DNA from: Terebella lapidaria
Lineage: Eukaryota > Annelida > Polychaeta > Terebellida > Terebellidae
Direction of reading: 5' to 3'
DNA: 64,000 nucleotides
Assembly: GCA_949152475.1 (NCBI GenBank)
Contig: OX424564.1
Span: 40,298,165-40,362,164, forward strand
Part shown: in pieces, positions 10,901 through 20,188 of the stretch
Numbering within the stretch: position 1 is the stretch's first letter
How the letters are laid out: each line of letters opens with the position of its first letter
Made by a program: the position numbers and the translations under genes
The notes under the pieces: model-generated
The model's database searches: none
The model's input: the letters and a program-made list of their open reading frames with translations, nothing else
Told to the model about the DNA's origin: nothing

Positions 10901-11611
10901 AAGGTTGACACGAAGGGTGCGACCGGGGATGGAGTGGCTGCCGAGATGGGGAACGAGAAACGAGAGTCCAGGTCACAGAGACACAAAAAGGTTGGTTCGG
11001 GGGGATTCAGGCAGATCTGTATCCGTAGAATAGCTTACATACTGGTATTCTTGTGGTCATGAAAATTGTACTATGAAAATTGTACTGTTCAACAAGTGTT
11101 TTCACATACAGAAACTGGAAGAAGTAGTCAAGCAAACTTTGCGGAAAGAAAATATCAACAAAGACGATCCTCTGTACAAATCATGTGCCCTGAGACTTTA
11201 CAATGTCACTAAAAGTTTTGTCAAGGTTGGTATCTGTGCCTTGCATTAGTCAGTGTTTTTAGTAAGTCTTGTTGTAATGCAGATTTGTCGAGGTAGTTTT
11301 AAACGTTGCAATGAACTGTTTCTTCACCAGGATTTGACGAGCTATCAAAGTTTACGCCAAGAAATGGAAAGGATTGCACAGAGCAACGTAAAAATGGTAT
11401 GTCTTAATTTAGCCTCAAAAGTCACAGTTATGTGACCATCATAAAATTTCAAAATTTGATAACATCAATGTTGGATTTACTGATAGCTTTCCACATGCCA
11501 TTATCATATTTTTCTAAAGAGTTGTCCATAGATCAAGTGTCAATTGCTTTACTTCTGTTACAGGTAGTGGGTTTTGAGAAAGATCGGCAAGCAAGAGCAA
11601 AAGCAAAATAA
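1783..11611 (+). CDS. MTBP: MTBP-like gene (MDM2-binding protein), 3' exons
   Basis: Eight exons are readable: 1783-1944, 3027-3158, 3252-3340, 3894-4160, 10855-10990, 11112-11225, 11331-11396 and 11564-11611 (TAA). Splice phases agree except between 4160 (phase 0) and 10855 (which needs one extra base), so a small exon or another boundary is missing there. The C-terminal part (KRESRSQRHKK, then KLEEVVKQTLRKEN, then DLTSYQSLRQEMER) resembles the conserved C-terminus of animal MTBP as I recall it. MTBP was found as an MDM2 partner and works with TICRR/Treslin in nuclear replication-origin firing. The N-terminal exons lie left of the window. The 4160-10855 intron holds a whole DIRS element. Identification is by eye. 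Confidence 0.72.
1945..2189. other. MTBP intron, unique part
   Basis: Start of the 1945-3026 intron. I see no repeat or reading frame of note here. Confidence 0.5.
2190..2650 (-). repeat. ~130-bp satellite array (family B) in an MTBP intron
   Basis: Between three and four units of ~130 bp, marked by 'AAGAACCATTTATTATTGGG' and 'GTTAACATTATTTTCACTAG' and repeating near 2260, 2390 and 2520. It is the same family as 52.3-53.3 kb and 62.6-63.9 kb. Confidence 0.85.
2651..3026. other. MTBP intron, unique part
   Basis: Rest of the 1945-3026 intron up to the CCTGTCAG acceptor. No recognisable feature. Confidence 0.5.
3027..3158 (+). CDS. MTBP: MTBP exon
   Basis: 132 nt between CCTGTCAG and GTAATG. 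It encodes VESFVISHLERLILDFQ followed by a basic/serine segment ending SPPVKGR. Its phase matches both neighbours. Confidence 0.72.
3252..3340 (+). CDS. MTBP: MTBP exon
   Basis: 89 nt between GTATTGCAG and GTCAGT. It encodes VLTLNAAEFLKCFKSDG and onwards; a short helix followed by a 'K.F..DG' motif fits the MTBP family as I recall it. It ends in phase 0. Confidence 0.72.
3625..3876. repeat. 36-bp minisatellite, 7 copies, with acceptor-like sites
   Basis: Seven near-identical 36-bp units begin at 3625, 3661, 3697, 3733, 3769, 3805 and 3841. Each contains CCTTTACAG, a pyrimidine-AG string resembling a 3' splice site. The array ends 17 bp before the MTBP exon at 3894. As 36 is a multiple of 3, open frames appear on both strands as an artefact. 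Confidence 0.95.
3894..4160 (+). CDS. MTBP: MTBP exon after the 36-bp minisatellite
   Basis: Open frame of 89 codons starting at ATG 3894, directly after a weak acceptor (CATGCTGAG), and ending at CTCT|GTAGTT. It is hydrophilic, rich in Ser/Arg/Glu, with SSVKRKAVEHANRDGSKK as a likely nuclear-localisation patch; this suits the disordered region of MTBP before its C-terminal domain. The 36-bp minisatellite ends 17 bp upstream. Donor choice is uncertain: CCAGAT|GTGTAT a few bases later also keeps phase 0, and Helitron-like DNA starts right after. Confidence 0.6.
4170..4515. mobile_element. Helitron-like terminal fragment in an MTBP intron
   Basis: Begins with the GGTTACCGGTCTGATAACC half-palindrome seen at the ends of other copies (13.34, 41.81, 45.12 kb), followed by the GGCATTGCGTCTGTC block. 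It also contains the shared GATTTCAGTGGTGACCTTGA block (4420) and an A-rich stretch. The DIRS element starts directly after it. Confidence 0.55.
4523..4676 (+). repeat. DIRS left inverted terminal repeat
   Basis: Inverted match to 10049-10190 over about 145 bp with a few mismatches, including CCACGCACCTGCGCGCG and GATCGTTTTGGAT. Tip: CATCACCAATCTAAACTACT. Confidence 0.9.
4900..6700 (+). pseudogene. DIRS gag-like region, broken
   Basis: Coding-like sequence shifts frame repeatedly. A frame from ATG 4900 starts MEDLRCNLCRSW, a Cys-rich start. Later pieces lie in other frames: a Ser/Arg/Asp-rich part (5410-5620), then one with HLWDELLAKVLVGKAGQSGK and a Lys/Gln/Pro-rich tail (6480-6700). Stops and frameshifts separate them, so no intact Gag-like protein can be made. 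Assigned by position upstream of the DIRS RT and by the charged tail. Confidence 0.6.
6926..8737 (+). pseudogene. DIRS reverse transcriptase-RNase H, open frame but catalytically mutated
   Basis: An uninterrupted 603-codon frame without a convincing ATG at its start. RT comes first: LVPKKTGGWRPMFDLSNLN, a motif A region reading SINVKDTYLHVPIH, LPFGVATAPYVF and YIDDW (near 7375). RNase H follows (FTDASNVAWGAHM, HLPGRRNVLADALSRP). Then comes the DIRS-specific region after RNase H (NIDLFTTSWNHKLPVFFSP...VDAISQSWDG). In motif A the catalytic Asp is Asn (SIN instead of SID), and in RNase H the usual '.DN.T' reads FANNST, also losing an Asp. Both fit G-to-A changes, so the enzyme is probably dead although the frame is open. 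Confidence 0.88.
8590..9610 (+). pseudogene. DIRS tyrosine recombinase, fragmented
   Basis: Pieces in different frames. The SAM-like N-terminal part is near 8600-8780 (SSATYEAKWRVFVRWC). A middle part is at 8957-9196 (LLASGRRQLDIAAIN, with the first catalytic Arg context SGRR). The C-terminal part is near 9400-9560 (NIPLENIVRAGMW...FIGFYLSNAAEL, retaining the Tyr of the nucleophile motif). Stops and frameshifts separate the blocks. Confidence 0.75.
9885..9975. repeat. DIRS internal complementary region (ICR)
   Basis: 9899-9922 is the perfect reverse complement of the left tip 4523-4546, and 9951-9967 of the right tip 10172-10188. They are separated by 28 bp, as expected if this region templates the joined ends of the circular intermediate. 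Confidence 0.85.
10049..10190 (-). repeat. DIRS right inverted terminal repeat
   Basis: Inverted copy of 4523-4676. Tip reads GTAGTAGTTTAGAGGTG. Confidence 0.9.
10191..10854. other. MTBP intron remainder
   Basis: AT-rich, no recognised repeat. An 83-codon open frame (10513-10764) has no family signature. A missing small MTBP exon could lie here. Confidence 0.4.
10855..10990 (+). CDS. MTBP: MTBP exon after the DIRS insertion
   Basis: 136 nt between TGTGAACAG and GTTGGT. It encodes a Lys/Arg/Asp-rich linker ending GNEKRESRSQRHKK. ESRSQ-x-H is the recognisable start of the conserved MTBP C-terminus. It starts in a phase that requires one base from the previous exon. Confidence 0.78.
11112..11225 (+). 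CDS. MTBP: MTBP exon (C-terminal domain)
   Basis: 38 codons between CACATACAG and GTTGGT, phase 0 at both ends. Encodes KLEEVVKQTLRKENINKDD and then a helix ending NVTKSFVK. Pattern and length match the MTBP C-terminal domain. Confidence 0.8.
11331..11396 (+). CDS. MTBP: MTBP exon (C-terminal domain)
   Basis: 22 codons between CTTCACCAG and GTATGT. Encodes DLTSYQSLRQEMERIAQSNV plus KM, parallel to the 'DLKTSRGLFEEMK' helix of vertebrate MTBP as I recall it. Phase 0. Confidence 0.8.
11564..11611 (+). CDS. MTBP: MTBP terminal exon with stop codon
   Basis: After TGTTACAG the frame reads VVGFEKDRQARAKAK and ends in TAA at 11609-11611. The basic C-terminal tail resembles the family's short Lys-rich end. 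An AATAAA follows 108 bp later. Confidence 0.75.
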   Translation, partial: VVGFEKDRQARAKAK

Positions 11612-11718
11612 GTTTCAATTTCACTTGCCACCAATTCTCCCGAACAAGTCCGGTGAAAGTTTCCACGAAAGTTGTAACAACTAGTGAATCAGTGCATGTG
11701 TTTGTGCAATATTTCAAG

Positions 11719-11724
11719 AAATAA
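11719..11724 (+). promoter_or_regulatory. Polyadenylation signal AATAAA of MTBP
   Basis: AATAAA about 110 bp after the MTBP stop, followed by T/GT-rich sequence (ATACTGTATATAACAAGC). It gives a short 3' UTR. Confidence 0.6.
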
Positions 11725-11744
11725 AGATATACTGTATATAACAA

Positions 11745-12036
11745 GCTTTGTACCATTTCACTTCACAACAGCTCGGAGTGTTTGACTGTGCATGTCAATA
11801 TATGAATTCAGTGCATTGTGACTTTTGCTCCCCGAGGCCATTAATGAACTCTGCCACCATTACTAGAGGGGTTTTGCATTCTACACCATAAGAGCACTAC
11901 ATGTACTTGGCTTTGATTAGCACTCAAATGGTCGACTGACCACTCCCTATGGGGACGTAGGTAGAACTCCAATGACAAACCAGTAGTACTCATCATGTTC
12001 AAACTTCATATCAGAATTTCTCACACTAACAAAATT
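11745..12036. other. Unique intergenic sequence downstream of MTBP
   Basis: No gene or repeat signature seen between the MTBP 3' end and the next Helitron-like element. Confidence 0.5.
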
Positions 12037-13416
12037 AGCCCAAGGGCTGAGAAAGGTTACCGGACAATATATATTTAGATATTAGCCTTTTGTCCTGTGA
12101 CCTTGAAAATAAGGAAATTGGTCAATTCATTGATTCCTAAACTGTAAAGTCGATAGTAAGTGAGGCATTGACCATTTTGTGATCTGACCTAGAAAATTAG
12201 GTCAAAACTCAAGTTCAAAGTCATGAGAATATTCAGCATATATCATTTCCTCAATGTTCGCAATTGATTCCTAAGTTGTGAAGTCAATGATACATGAGAT
12301 ATTAGCCATTTTATTACGTGACCTTGAAAATGAGGTCAAACGTCGAATTCAAGGTCACCAAAATATTCAGCATATATTTTCTATATGTTCACAATTGATT
12401 CCTAAGGTGTAAAGTCGATAATAAGTGAGACATTAGCTATTTTGTGCACTGACCTTGAAAATAAGGTCAAGGTCAAATTCAAGATCACCAAAATATTCAG
12501 CGTATATCATTTCCTATATGTCCACAATTGGCTCCCGAGCTATAAAGTCAATAGAGAAGCAAGATATTAGCCATTTGACCTTGAAAATTAGGTCAAAGGT
12601 CGAATTCAAGGCCATGGTAATATTTAGCATATATCATTTCCAATGTTCTCAATTGATTCCTGAGCTGTAATGTCAATAATAAGCGAGATATTAGTCATTT
12701 TGTCCTGTGACCTTGAAATTTAGGTCAAAAATCAAATTCAAGGTCACGAGAATAATCTGTATATATGATTTCCTATATGTTCATAATTGATTCCTAAGCT
12801 TTAAAATCGATAATAAGCGATATACTAGCCATTTTGTCCTATGACCTTGAAAATTAGGTCAAAGGTCAAATTCAAGGTCACAACAATATTCAGAATATAT
12901 CATTTCCTAATGTCCACAATTGATTCCTAATCTCAATATTAAGTGAGATATTAGGCATAATGTGTCCCATTATAAAGCATGGGAGAATTTAACATGGGAA
13001 AGTCCCATTTGGGCCGACTTTGGGCCAAAATGCCTCACTTCTGGGATTCAAGCAAAACGAAATTTATAGACATCATAGGAGTACATATGAGGAGTGTTAT
13101 GTATCAAAAAGAAAAAAAGTTACTGAACAGATTTTGAGAAAATGGCCGCCAAAGTCCAAAATCAGGCATTTTTCGTCGAAAACGGCCGCCATTTTGAAAA
13201 AAATGTGAAAATCGAAAAACTAAAAAATACCTCCTTGAATTATTTTTAAGAATTTTTGTGCAAAATTTCAGAAAAATTCGCCTGTAAACAAAAAAGATCA
13301 AAATGTGGACGACAACGGACGCAACGCCATGCCAATAGGTTATCGGACCATAGGGTCGGTAACCTAAAAAGTGGACGGACGGTTATCGGACCATAGGTCC
13401 GGCAACCTAAAAATGC
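12037..13416 (-). mobile_element. Helitron-like element with family A satellite
   Basis: Starts with TAGCCCAAGGGCT and AGGTTACCGGACA (the inverse of 1670-1710). It continues through about seven ~134-bp units, then the GGGAAAGTCCC / AAATGGCCGCC block, and ends with two hairpin termini: GGTTATCGGACC pairing with a GGTCCGGYAACC-type arm at 13337-13363 and at 13382-13410. It is the mirror of the element at 1-1756. Confidence 0.6.
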
Positions 13417-13511
13417 GAAAATAAAAAAAAAATTCCTCCTTTTCAAAATATGTTTAGACATTTTTATGCAAAATTTCAGAAAGATTCACCCGTAAACTTT
13501 AAAGATAAAAA
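13417..13511 (-). mobile_element. Extra copy of the Helitron-like AT-rich terminal block
   Basis: GCAAAATTTCAGAAAGATTC and ACCCGTAAACTTTAAAGATA repeat the block seen at 13250 and 41690, abutting the next element. Confidence 0.55.
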
Positions 13512-14850
13512 TTAGCCCAAGGGCTAAGATAGGTTACCGGACAAAATATATTAAAGCTATTTTGTTCCGTGGCCTTGAAAATAAGGTCACTGGTCAAATT
13601 CAAAGTCACGAGAGTATTCCACATACCAGTATATGTTTTCCTACGAGCTCACAATTGATTACTTAGCTGTAAATTCAATAATAAGCGAGATATTAGCCAT
13701 TTTGTGCTCTGACCTTGAAAATCAGAACAAAGGTCAAATTCAAGGTCATGACAATATTCAGAATATAGAATTTCCTAAAGGTTCATATTTGATTCCTAAG
13801 CTGTAAAGTCGATACTAAGCGAGATATTAGCCATTTTGTGCTCTGACCTTGAAAATCAGAACAAAGGTCAAATTCAAGGTCATGACAATATTCAGAATAT
13901 AGAATTTCCTAAAGGTTCATATTTGATTCCTAAGCTGTAAAGTCGATACTAAGCGAGATATTAGCCATTTTGTGCTCTTGACCTTGAAAATGATGTCAAA
14001 GATCAAATTCAAGGTCACGACAATATTCAGCATATATCATTTCCTATATGTCAACAACTGATTCTCATGTTGTAAAGTCGACAATAAACGAAATATTAGC
14101 CATTTTGTGCTCTGACCTTGAAAATAAGGTCGAAGGTCAAATTCAAGGTCACAAGAATATTCGGCATATGTCATTCCCTATATGTGCACAATTGATTCCT
14201 AACCTGTAAAGTCGATAATAAGTGAGATACTAGCCATTATGTGCCTGACTTTGAAAATGAGGTCGAAGGTCAATTAAGGTCGTCAAAATATTCAGCATTC
14301 ATCATTTCCTATACGTCCACAATTTAGTCCCAAGCTGTAAAGTGGATGAGCGAGATATTAGCCATTTTGTCTTTTGACCTTGAAAATGAGGTCAAAAGTC
14401 AAATTCAAGGTCATCAGAATATTCGGACTATATCATTTCCTATAATGTTCACAATTGATTCCTGAGCTGTAAAGTCGATAATCAGCAAGCTATTAGCCAT
14501 TTTGTGCTCTGACCTTGAAAATTAGGTTAAAGGTCAAATTCAAAGTCACGAGAATATTCAGCATATATCACTTCCTATATGTCCACAATTGATTCCTAAG
14601 CTGTAAAGTCGATATTAAGTGAGATATTAGCCATTTTTGTGCTTTGACCTCGGAAATTAGGTCAAAGGTCAAATTCAAGGTCATCAAAATATTCGGACTA
14701 TATCATTTCCTATATGTACACAATTGATTCCTAAGCTGTAAAGTTGATAATAAGCGACATATTAGCCATTTTGTGCTCTGACCTTGAAAATGAGGTCAAA
14801 GGTCGAATTCAAGGTCATCAAAATATTCGGACTATATCATTCCCTATATT
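13512..14850 (-). repeat. ~134-bp satellite array (family A), interrupted on the right
   Basis: Begins with TTAGCCCAAGGGCTAAGA and runs through about ten units with the AGGTCAAAGGTCAAATTC core. It includes a near-exact repeat of one whole unit (13690-13825 and 13825-13960). Broken at 14850 by a TIR element; the array resumes at 17983. Confidence 0.85.
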
Positions 14851-15304
14851 AGTCCTTAGGCCATTTTCCAGGAGACCTCTAAAATAGGTTTTCGTCGCCA
14901 AATCGGGCATATTAGGTTTCTTGGTGTCATTCTGCAGGTTTTCATGTCAGGAAAAATATCAGACCGGGTAACCTTCTCAAAAAGTGTCCAAACAATGGAA
15001 AAAATGACTTTTTCCAAGATGGCCGTCGCGTCCGATCAAAAAGTTTGTTTTTGTTTTTTCTCTGCTTCTAGACAAGCTAGAAGTGTGATCTTGGTGTCTT
15101 TTCTTAGGGTTTGAAGATTGAGGAATCCAATGAAATACATTTCAAGAATATTTATGCGTAATTTCAATTGAAAAACTACACTTTGACTGGTATTTGAACG
15201 TCAGAAATAGCGATTTGCGGAGGAAGTCTGTTTTAAATGTAGTTGCGCTATTCATTACCAGGTATTACCATTTCAAACAAAACAATTCCATGAATAAATC
15301 ATCA
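14851..15304 (+). repeat. Left TIR of the 3.1-kb element
   Basis: Inverted match to 17538-17982, diverged by small indels and substitutions. Confidence 0.85.
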
Positions 15305-15859
15305 GCATATCAGTTTATGCACATCCAAATTATATGAAGAAAAGTGGAACAATGGCCATAAATATCACATGCTATCTACTTGCTGAACATTTTGTTTCTA
15401 AGGTTGTCTTTTTTTTCTACTTCATATTTAATACTGTATATGTGAAACAAATAAATTTGTCAATTGTTGTACAACATATAACACATGTGGTTGAGTTCAA
15501 TCATAGTCAATTTCCTCTCTAGATGTATCTGTGATTCGTCGAGAGACCTTGAAATCAAGCCGAGAGTTAATCTTTGAGTCGGCCCCGCCGAATCCGTGTT
15601 CGGGTATACAGATCGGGTATACAGAATTGATTGGAAGACAAGTTGGATAAGCTGATAACGTCTGAGATAGCTCAGAACCCAAGCTATCAACTGAACAACC
15701 AGAAGAAGAGGAAGAGGTCGATGAGGAAAGCGTAATAAAACCCGAATGATTGGCGATCCTTACTCTGCGCAGGCGAGGAGTGACTGCAGACCAAACCCGT
15801 TACCACCCGAGACGGCCTGCAGCCAGGGAACCGACGTCACCCGAAACAACTCAAAGCCA

Positions 15860-16540
15860 GAGTGCCAAAGTCATTCGAGACAAATTGCAGCCGGAGTACC
15901 AAAGTCTCCCGAAACACCACTACAGCTGGAGAACAAGAGTCTGCCGAGTGAGCATTCCAGCTGGAGAATCAGAATCAGACGAGTGAGCATTCCAGCTGGA
16001 GAACCAGAGTCAGCCAAACGACCTCTACAGCCAGAGAACCTGAGTCTGCCAAGTGACCATTCCAGATGGAGAACCAGAGTCAGCCGAGTGACCCCTGCTC
16101 CCGGAGAACCAGAGTCAGCCAAGCAACCCCTGCATCTGAAGAACTATAGTCAGCCGAGCAACCATTCCAGCCGGAGAACCAGAGTCAGCCGACCGGCCAT
16201 TCCAGCCGGAGAACCAGAGTAAGCTGAATGACCTCTGCAGCCAGAGAACCAGAGTCAGCTGAGTAACAATTCCAGCCGGAGAACCAGAGTCAGCCGACCG
16301 GCCATTCCAGCCGGAGAACCAGAGTAAGCTGAATGACCTCTGCAGCCAGAGAACCAGAGTCAGCCGAGCGTCCATTCTAGCCAGAGAACTAGAGTCAGAT
16401 GAACGACCCCTGCAGTCAGAATACCAGAGTCAGCCGAGTGACCATTCCAGAAGGACAACCAGAGTCAGCCAAGCGGCCATTCCAGCCGGAGAACCAGAGT
16501 CAACCGAGCGACCCCTGCAGTCTGAGACGAGGCAAAGAGC
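15860..16540. repeat. ~35-bp minisatellite with 105-bp higher-order unit
   Basis: About 19 degenerate units around CCAGAGTCAGCCGAG and CATTCCAGCCGGAGAA. At 16150-16370 a block of about three units repeats as a 105-bp higher-order unit. The open frame over it (158 codons, 15746-16222) is repeat-derived and its Pro/Glu/Ser-rich product matches no family I know. Confidence 0.85.
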
Positions 16541-17349
16541 CAAACTCATAGGCATCCGGTCAGCTAAGCAAGGCTGGGGAGCGAACTTCAACCCAACAAA
16601 CATATGCTACTACTATATCAACCCGTGAACCGTTACAATATATGTATTTGATGTTCATAAAACTAGAAGCCTTAACTAATTTTATGCCATGCAGTCATAC
16701 TTTCAACTACTGAATTATTCACCTACTTAAATTATTTCTTACCAGATAATTTAGCTTATCCCATTCCCAACAATACAAGTGATTTCTTTATCTACATTTA
16801 TTGACAATGAATATGATTCAACTGTTGTAATAAGTTAGTGATATTAACTAATTAATATTATTACTACAGATAGAAAATATATACTGGACAAAAGACTTAC
16901 TACGTTTAGTCATATAATAAAGTGTTCTCATCTTCACTATTTTTATTGTGGGCAATAATAGACTTAACTGATGAAAGTCAAGTTAATGTATTCGATAATA
17001 GTATATATTTTGAACAAATCCATCAGATCTATACTTGTACACACATTCAGTGTGATATGTTTCCTAATTGCAACCAAAAAGAATGATTGACCTCGAGCTG
17101 GATATCAACTTTGTTTTAACAAGTCTTTTTCATTAACTATAAATATAATTATTTAATATTTCTGTGTCTGGTCACTGCTCAATATGCCTCTTCAATATCC
17201 TAGTGATACCTGTAAAAGTACCACCCCTGGAGCCTTCACAAGCCATGTTTGTCGAAACAGCTAATTTTGTCATAAAATGTGTCGCCAATCGGCCATCTTG
17301 GTCGCCATGGCAACCAAAATCGATAGGTTTTGGGATGTTGCTATCAACA

Positions 17350-17380
17350 GAAACCCATAAGAGGATCTCTTATGGGTTTC
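17350..17380. repeat. Perfect 14-bp-stem hairpin
   Basis: GAAACCCATAAGAG, spacer GAT, CTCTTATGGGTTTC. Inside the TIR element, function unknown. Confidence 0.9.
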
Positions 17381-17537
17381 CGCTATAAGGCATATCCATA
17401 TGGAATATTGTCAGAAACAGTTCAGATTTGCACCTTGTGGAACATTCACAAGTAAGTCTGTATGGCGCTTGTAGCGGCGCGACGATCGCAAATCCATAGT
17501 ATCTGCTTAACTTTATTCAGTGGATAAAATAAACTCT

Positions 17538-17982
17538 TGATGATGTATTCATGGGATTGTTTTGTCCAAAATGGTAATACGTGGTAATGAATAGCGCAAC
17601 TACATTTGAAAACAGATTTCCTTCACAAATAGTTATTTCTGACGTTCAAATACCAGTCGAAGTGCATTTTTGCAATTGAAATAATGCATAATTGTCATTG
17701 GAATGTGTTTGATTGGATTCCTCAACCCTCAAAACCCAAGAAAGGACACTAAGATTACACTTCTAGCACGTCTAGAAGCAGAGAAAAATCAAAAACCAAC
17801 TTTTTGATCGGACTCGGCGACCATCTTGGAAAAAGTCATTTTTTCCATTGTTTGGACACTTTTAGAGAAGGTTACCCGGTCTAATATTTTTCCTGATATA
17901 AAAACCTACAGAATGACACCAAGAAACCTAATATGCCCGATTTGGCGACGAAATTTTTTTTTTTCAGAATGGCCCACAGACT
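17538..17982 (-). repeat. Right TIR of the 3.1-kb element
   Basis: Inverted copy of 14851-15304. Duplicated again at 20225-20669 by the 2,687-bp tandem duplication. Confidence 0.85.
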
Positions 17983-18210
17983 ATATGTGCACAATTGATT
18001 CCTAAGCTGTAAAGTCGACAATAAGCGAGATATTAGCCATTTTGTGGTCTGACCTTGAAAATCAGATCAAAGGTCAAATTCAAGGTCATGACAATATTCA
18101 GAATATAACATTTCCTATAGGTTCACAATTGATTCCTAAGCTGTAAAGTCGATAATAAGCGAGATATTAGCCATTTTGTGCTCTTGACCTTGAAAATGAG
18201 GTCAGAGGTG
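17983..18210 (-). repeat. Family A satellite fragment
   Basis: Resumption of the array broken at 14850 (ACAATTGATTCCTAAGCTG units), ending where the LINE tail begins. Copied again at 20670-20897. Confidence 0.85.
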
Positions 18211-18585
18211 ATTGATTGATTGAATTTATTCAGGAACTATACACATTCATACAAATGTACAGGATAATTTTTTACAATGTTAAAATAATGAGATGTATAG
18301 CCCTGAGCTGTGGGGATAGAGTCTGTTAGACTGTAGACCTCAGTGGTAGGAAGTCATATTTACACGATAGGAGAGATGAAAAAAATGAATAAACGAGGCA
18401 CCCCACAGCTCTTCACATAAAAAATTGTTTGTTATATGTTGCCATATATACATGCGAATATTTGTAATTTTGACAAAAATAAACATTTATACAAGGTTGT
18501 TAAGTGCTGTGAGTTGTCTGCCGCTATCTGTCCCCACTGCGCCGACACGCCCCCGCGCCCATGCTGAGTCCGAGTCTGCACGTCC

Positions 18586-19107
18586 CTAGCCGCGATAGCC
18601 CCGCAATGTCTCCCGCTTGAAGCGTGAGGACAACGTTTTCTTACCAACTAATGTCTGGTGAATATTCATGTAGAGAGACAGGGGAATTTTATTCCATATA
18701 ATTGGGCCATTGTGCCTAATAGACCGACAGACAGCTTCGTTTTTATTATTTGTGGACTTCAATTTGAGTGCTGCACTATGCCGGGTATTATGCTCATGCA
18801 CACCAATCGATGGTACGAAAAGTTTTTGTAATAAATTCGGCACTTTCTCAGTCAAGGCACATAATACATATTTAGCAACGTATAGTTCGTAAATGTCAGT
18901 TAGTTCCATGAAATTTAGTGCTTTGAAGAGCGGTTCAGTGTGTGTGTTATATGGAACGTTGGATATCAATCGCACAAGTTTTTTTTGAAGTATGGTTAGT
19001 TTTTTTAGGTGTACTGCATGAGTACCTCCCCATATAGTTATACCATATGTTAGGTGGGGATATGCTAATGTATAGTATAAAGAAATCAAGTTCGACTTCG
19101 GTAGCAT
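18586..19107 (-). pseudogene. LINE RT C-terminal region, duplicate
   Basis: Identical to 21273-21794. Confidence 0.85.
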
Positions 19108-19163
19108 TTGTTTGGCTCTATTTATTGCAATGTAAGATTTTAGTAACCGTTTATTTACTACCT

Positions 19164-20188
19164 TTATATGCTTATCCCACTTTTAAGTTTGTAATCTATT
19201 TGAACTCCCAAAAATTTTGTGCACTTGCATTTTTCAAGGACATGACTGGCTAATTTCAATTCTAGATTATCGTCATTGTTATTACTGGTTGTGAATAGCA
19301 TGTAGTTTGTTTTTGTGACATTTAGTGAAATCTTGTTTGATTTAAACCAGTCCGTCAAGTTGCCTAATTCTTCGTTCATTATGGTATATAAATGAGTCAA
19401 ATTTTTGTGTGAGCAATACAGCGTGGTATCGTCTGCAAATAAAATGGAATTAGAGTGGCCTAATACATTGGGCAAGTCATTAGTATATATTATAAACAGA
19501 AGTGGTCCTAAGACTGATCCCTGTGGTACCCCGCATGTTATTTCCCTTGTTCCCGAATTTACCCCGTTATAAGACACAAATTGCTTTCTATTGGATAAAT
19601 AGTCATTGAACCGTTCTAGCGCTGTCCCGCGTACACCATAAAATTCCAGTTTGCGTAATAATATAGCATGATCTATAGTATCAAATGCCTTCGAGAGGTC
19701 TAAAAAAATGGCCAAAGTGGGGTCTTTTTCTTCTAGATTTTTAGTAACATCATCAATGAACTTGGTTATTGCATCAAATGTGCTGCGTTTTGAACGGAAG
19801 CCATACTGGTTTTCATATAGTATGCTAATTTTTTCCATGAATTTTGACAGTCTCTTATGCATTATTTTTTCCATTATTTTAGATACAACAGGCAATAGTG
19901 AGATTGGCCTATAATTCGTCAGGTCTGATTTGCTTTTCGACTTATGGATTGGAATGACTTTTGCTAATTTGAGAGCTGTTGGGACTTTCCCAGTTTGGAA
20001 GGATTTGTTAATTATTATGCTTAATGGCTCAGCTACAGAAGTCTGCAGTTCCTTCAATAATTTTGAACTTATTTTATCGTGACCGAAACTATTTTTTGGC
20101 TTGATATTTTTGAGGACATTACTGATTTCGATGGGATCTGTGGGTTCTATGAACATGGATTTCGGATTTGGTTTTTGATTCAAGTGAA
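19164..20188 (-). pseudogene. LINE reverse transcriptase, truncated duplicate
   Basis: Same 339 codons as the C-terminal part of 21851-23137; the upstream part is removed by the duplication junction at 20188/20189. Confidence 0.92.

Larger units (their letters stand above)
14851..17982. mobile_element. 3.1-kb element with ~450-bp terminal inverted repeats
   Basis: 14851-15304 and 17538-17982 are inverted copies (e.g. CGTCGCCAAATCGGGCATAT, ATTAGGTTTCTTGGTGTCAT). It is inserted in satellite DNA, with flanking TAT/ATAT as a possible 3-4-bp target duplication. The interior holds a ~35-bp minisatellite, a family B fragment and a perfect hairpin, but no transposase. Non-autonomous DNA transposon or foldback element; superfamily not recognised. 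Confidence 0.75.
17502..20188. repeat. Tandem duplication, copy 1 (2,687 bp)
   Basis: Every stretch compared between 17502-20188 and 20189-22875 was identical, including the 11-T run in the TIR. It covers the right TIR, a piece of satellite and the 3' two-thirds of a LINE. Confidence 0.97.
18211..20188 (-). mobile_element. LINE (non-LTR retrotransposon), duplicated 3' part
   Basis: Minus-strand RT frame (19164-20183) and downstream frame (18586-19107), ending in an ATTG/TCAA microsatellite tail at 18211-18223. It is identical to 20898-22875. The 5' part is absent because the duplication breakpoint cuts the RT frame at about 20183. Confidence 0.9.

Noticed and set aside
13104-13461. Short frames in the AT-rich Helitron-like terminal block (also at 1-350, 45.1 and 46.7 kb)
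   Set aside because: The same frames appear wherever the block occurs and carry indels between copies; no sign of protein selection.
15746-16222. 158-codon Pro/Ser/Glu-rich frame
   Set aside because: Derived from the ~35-bp minisatellite; degenerate and inside a transposon.
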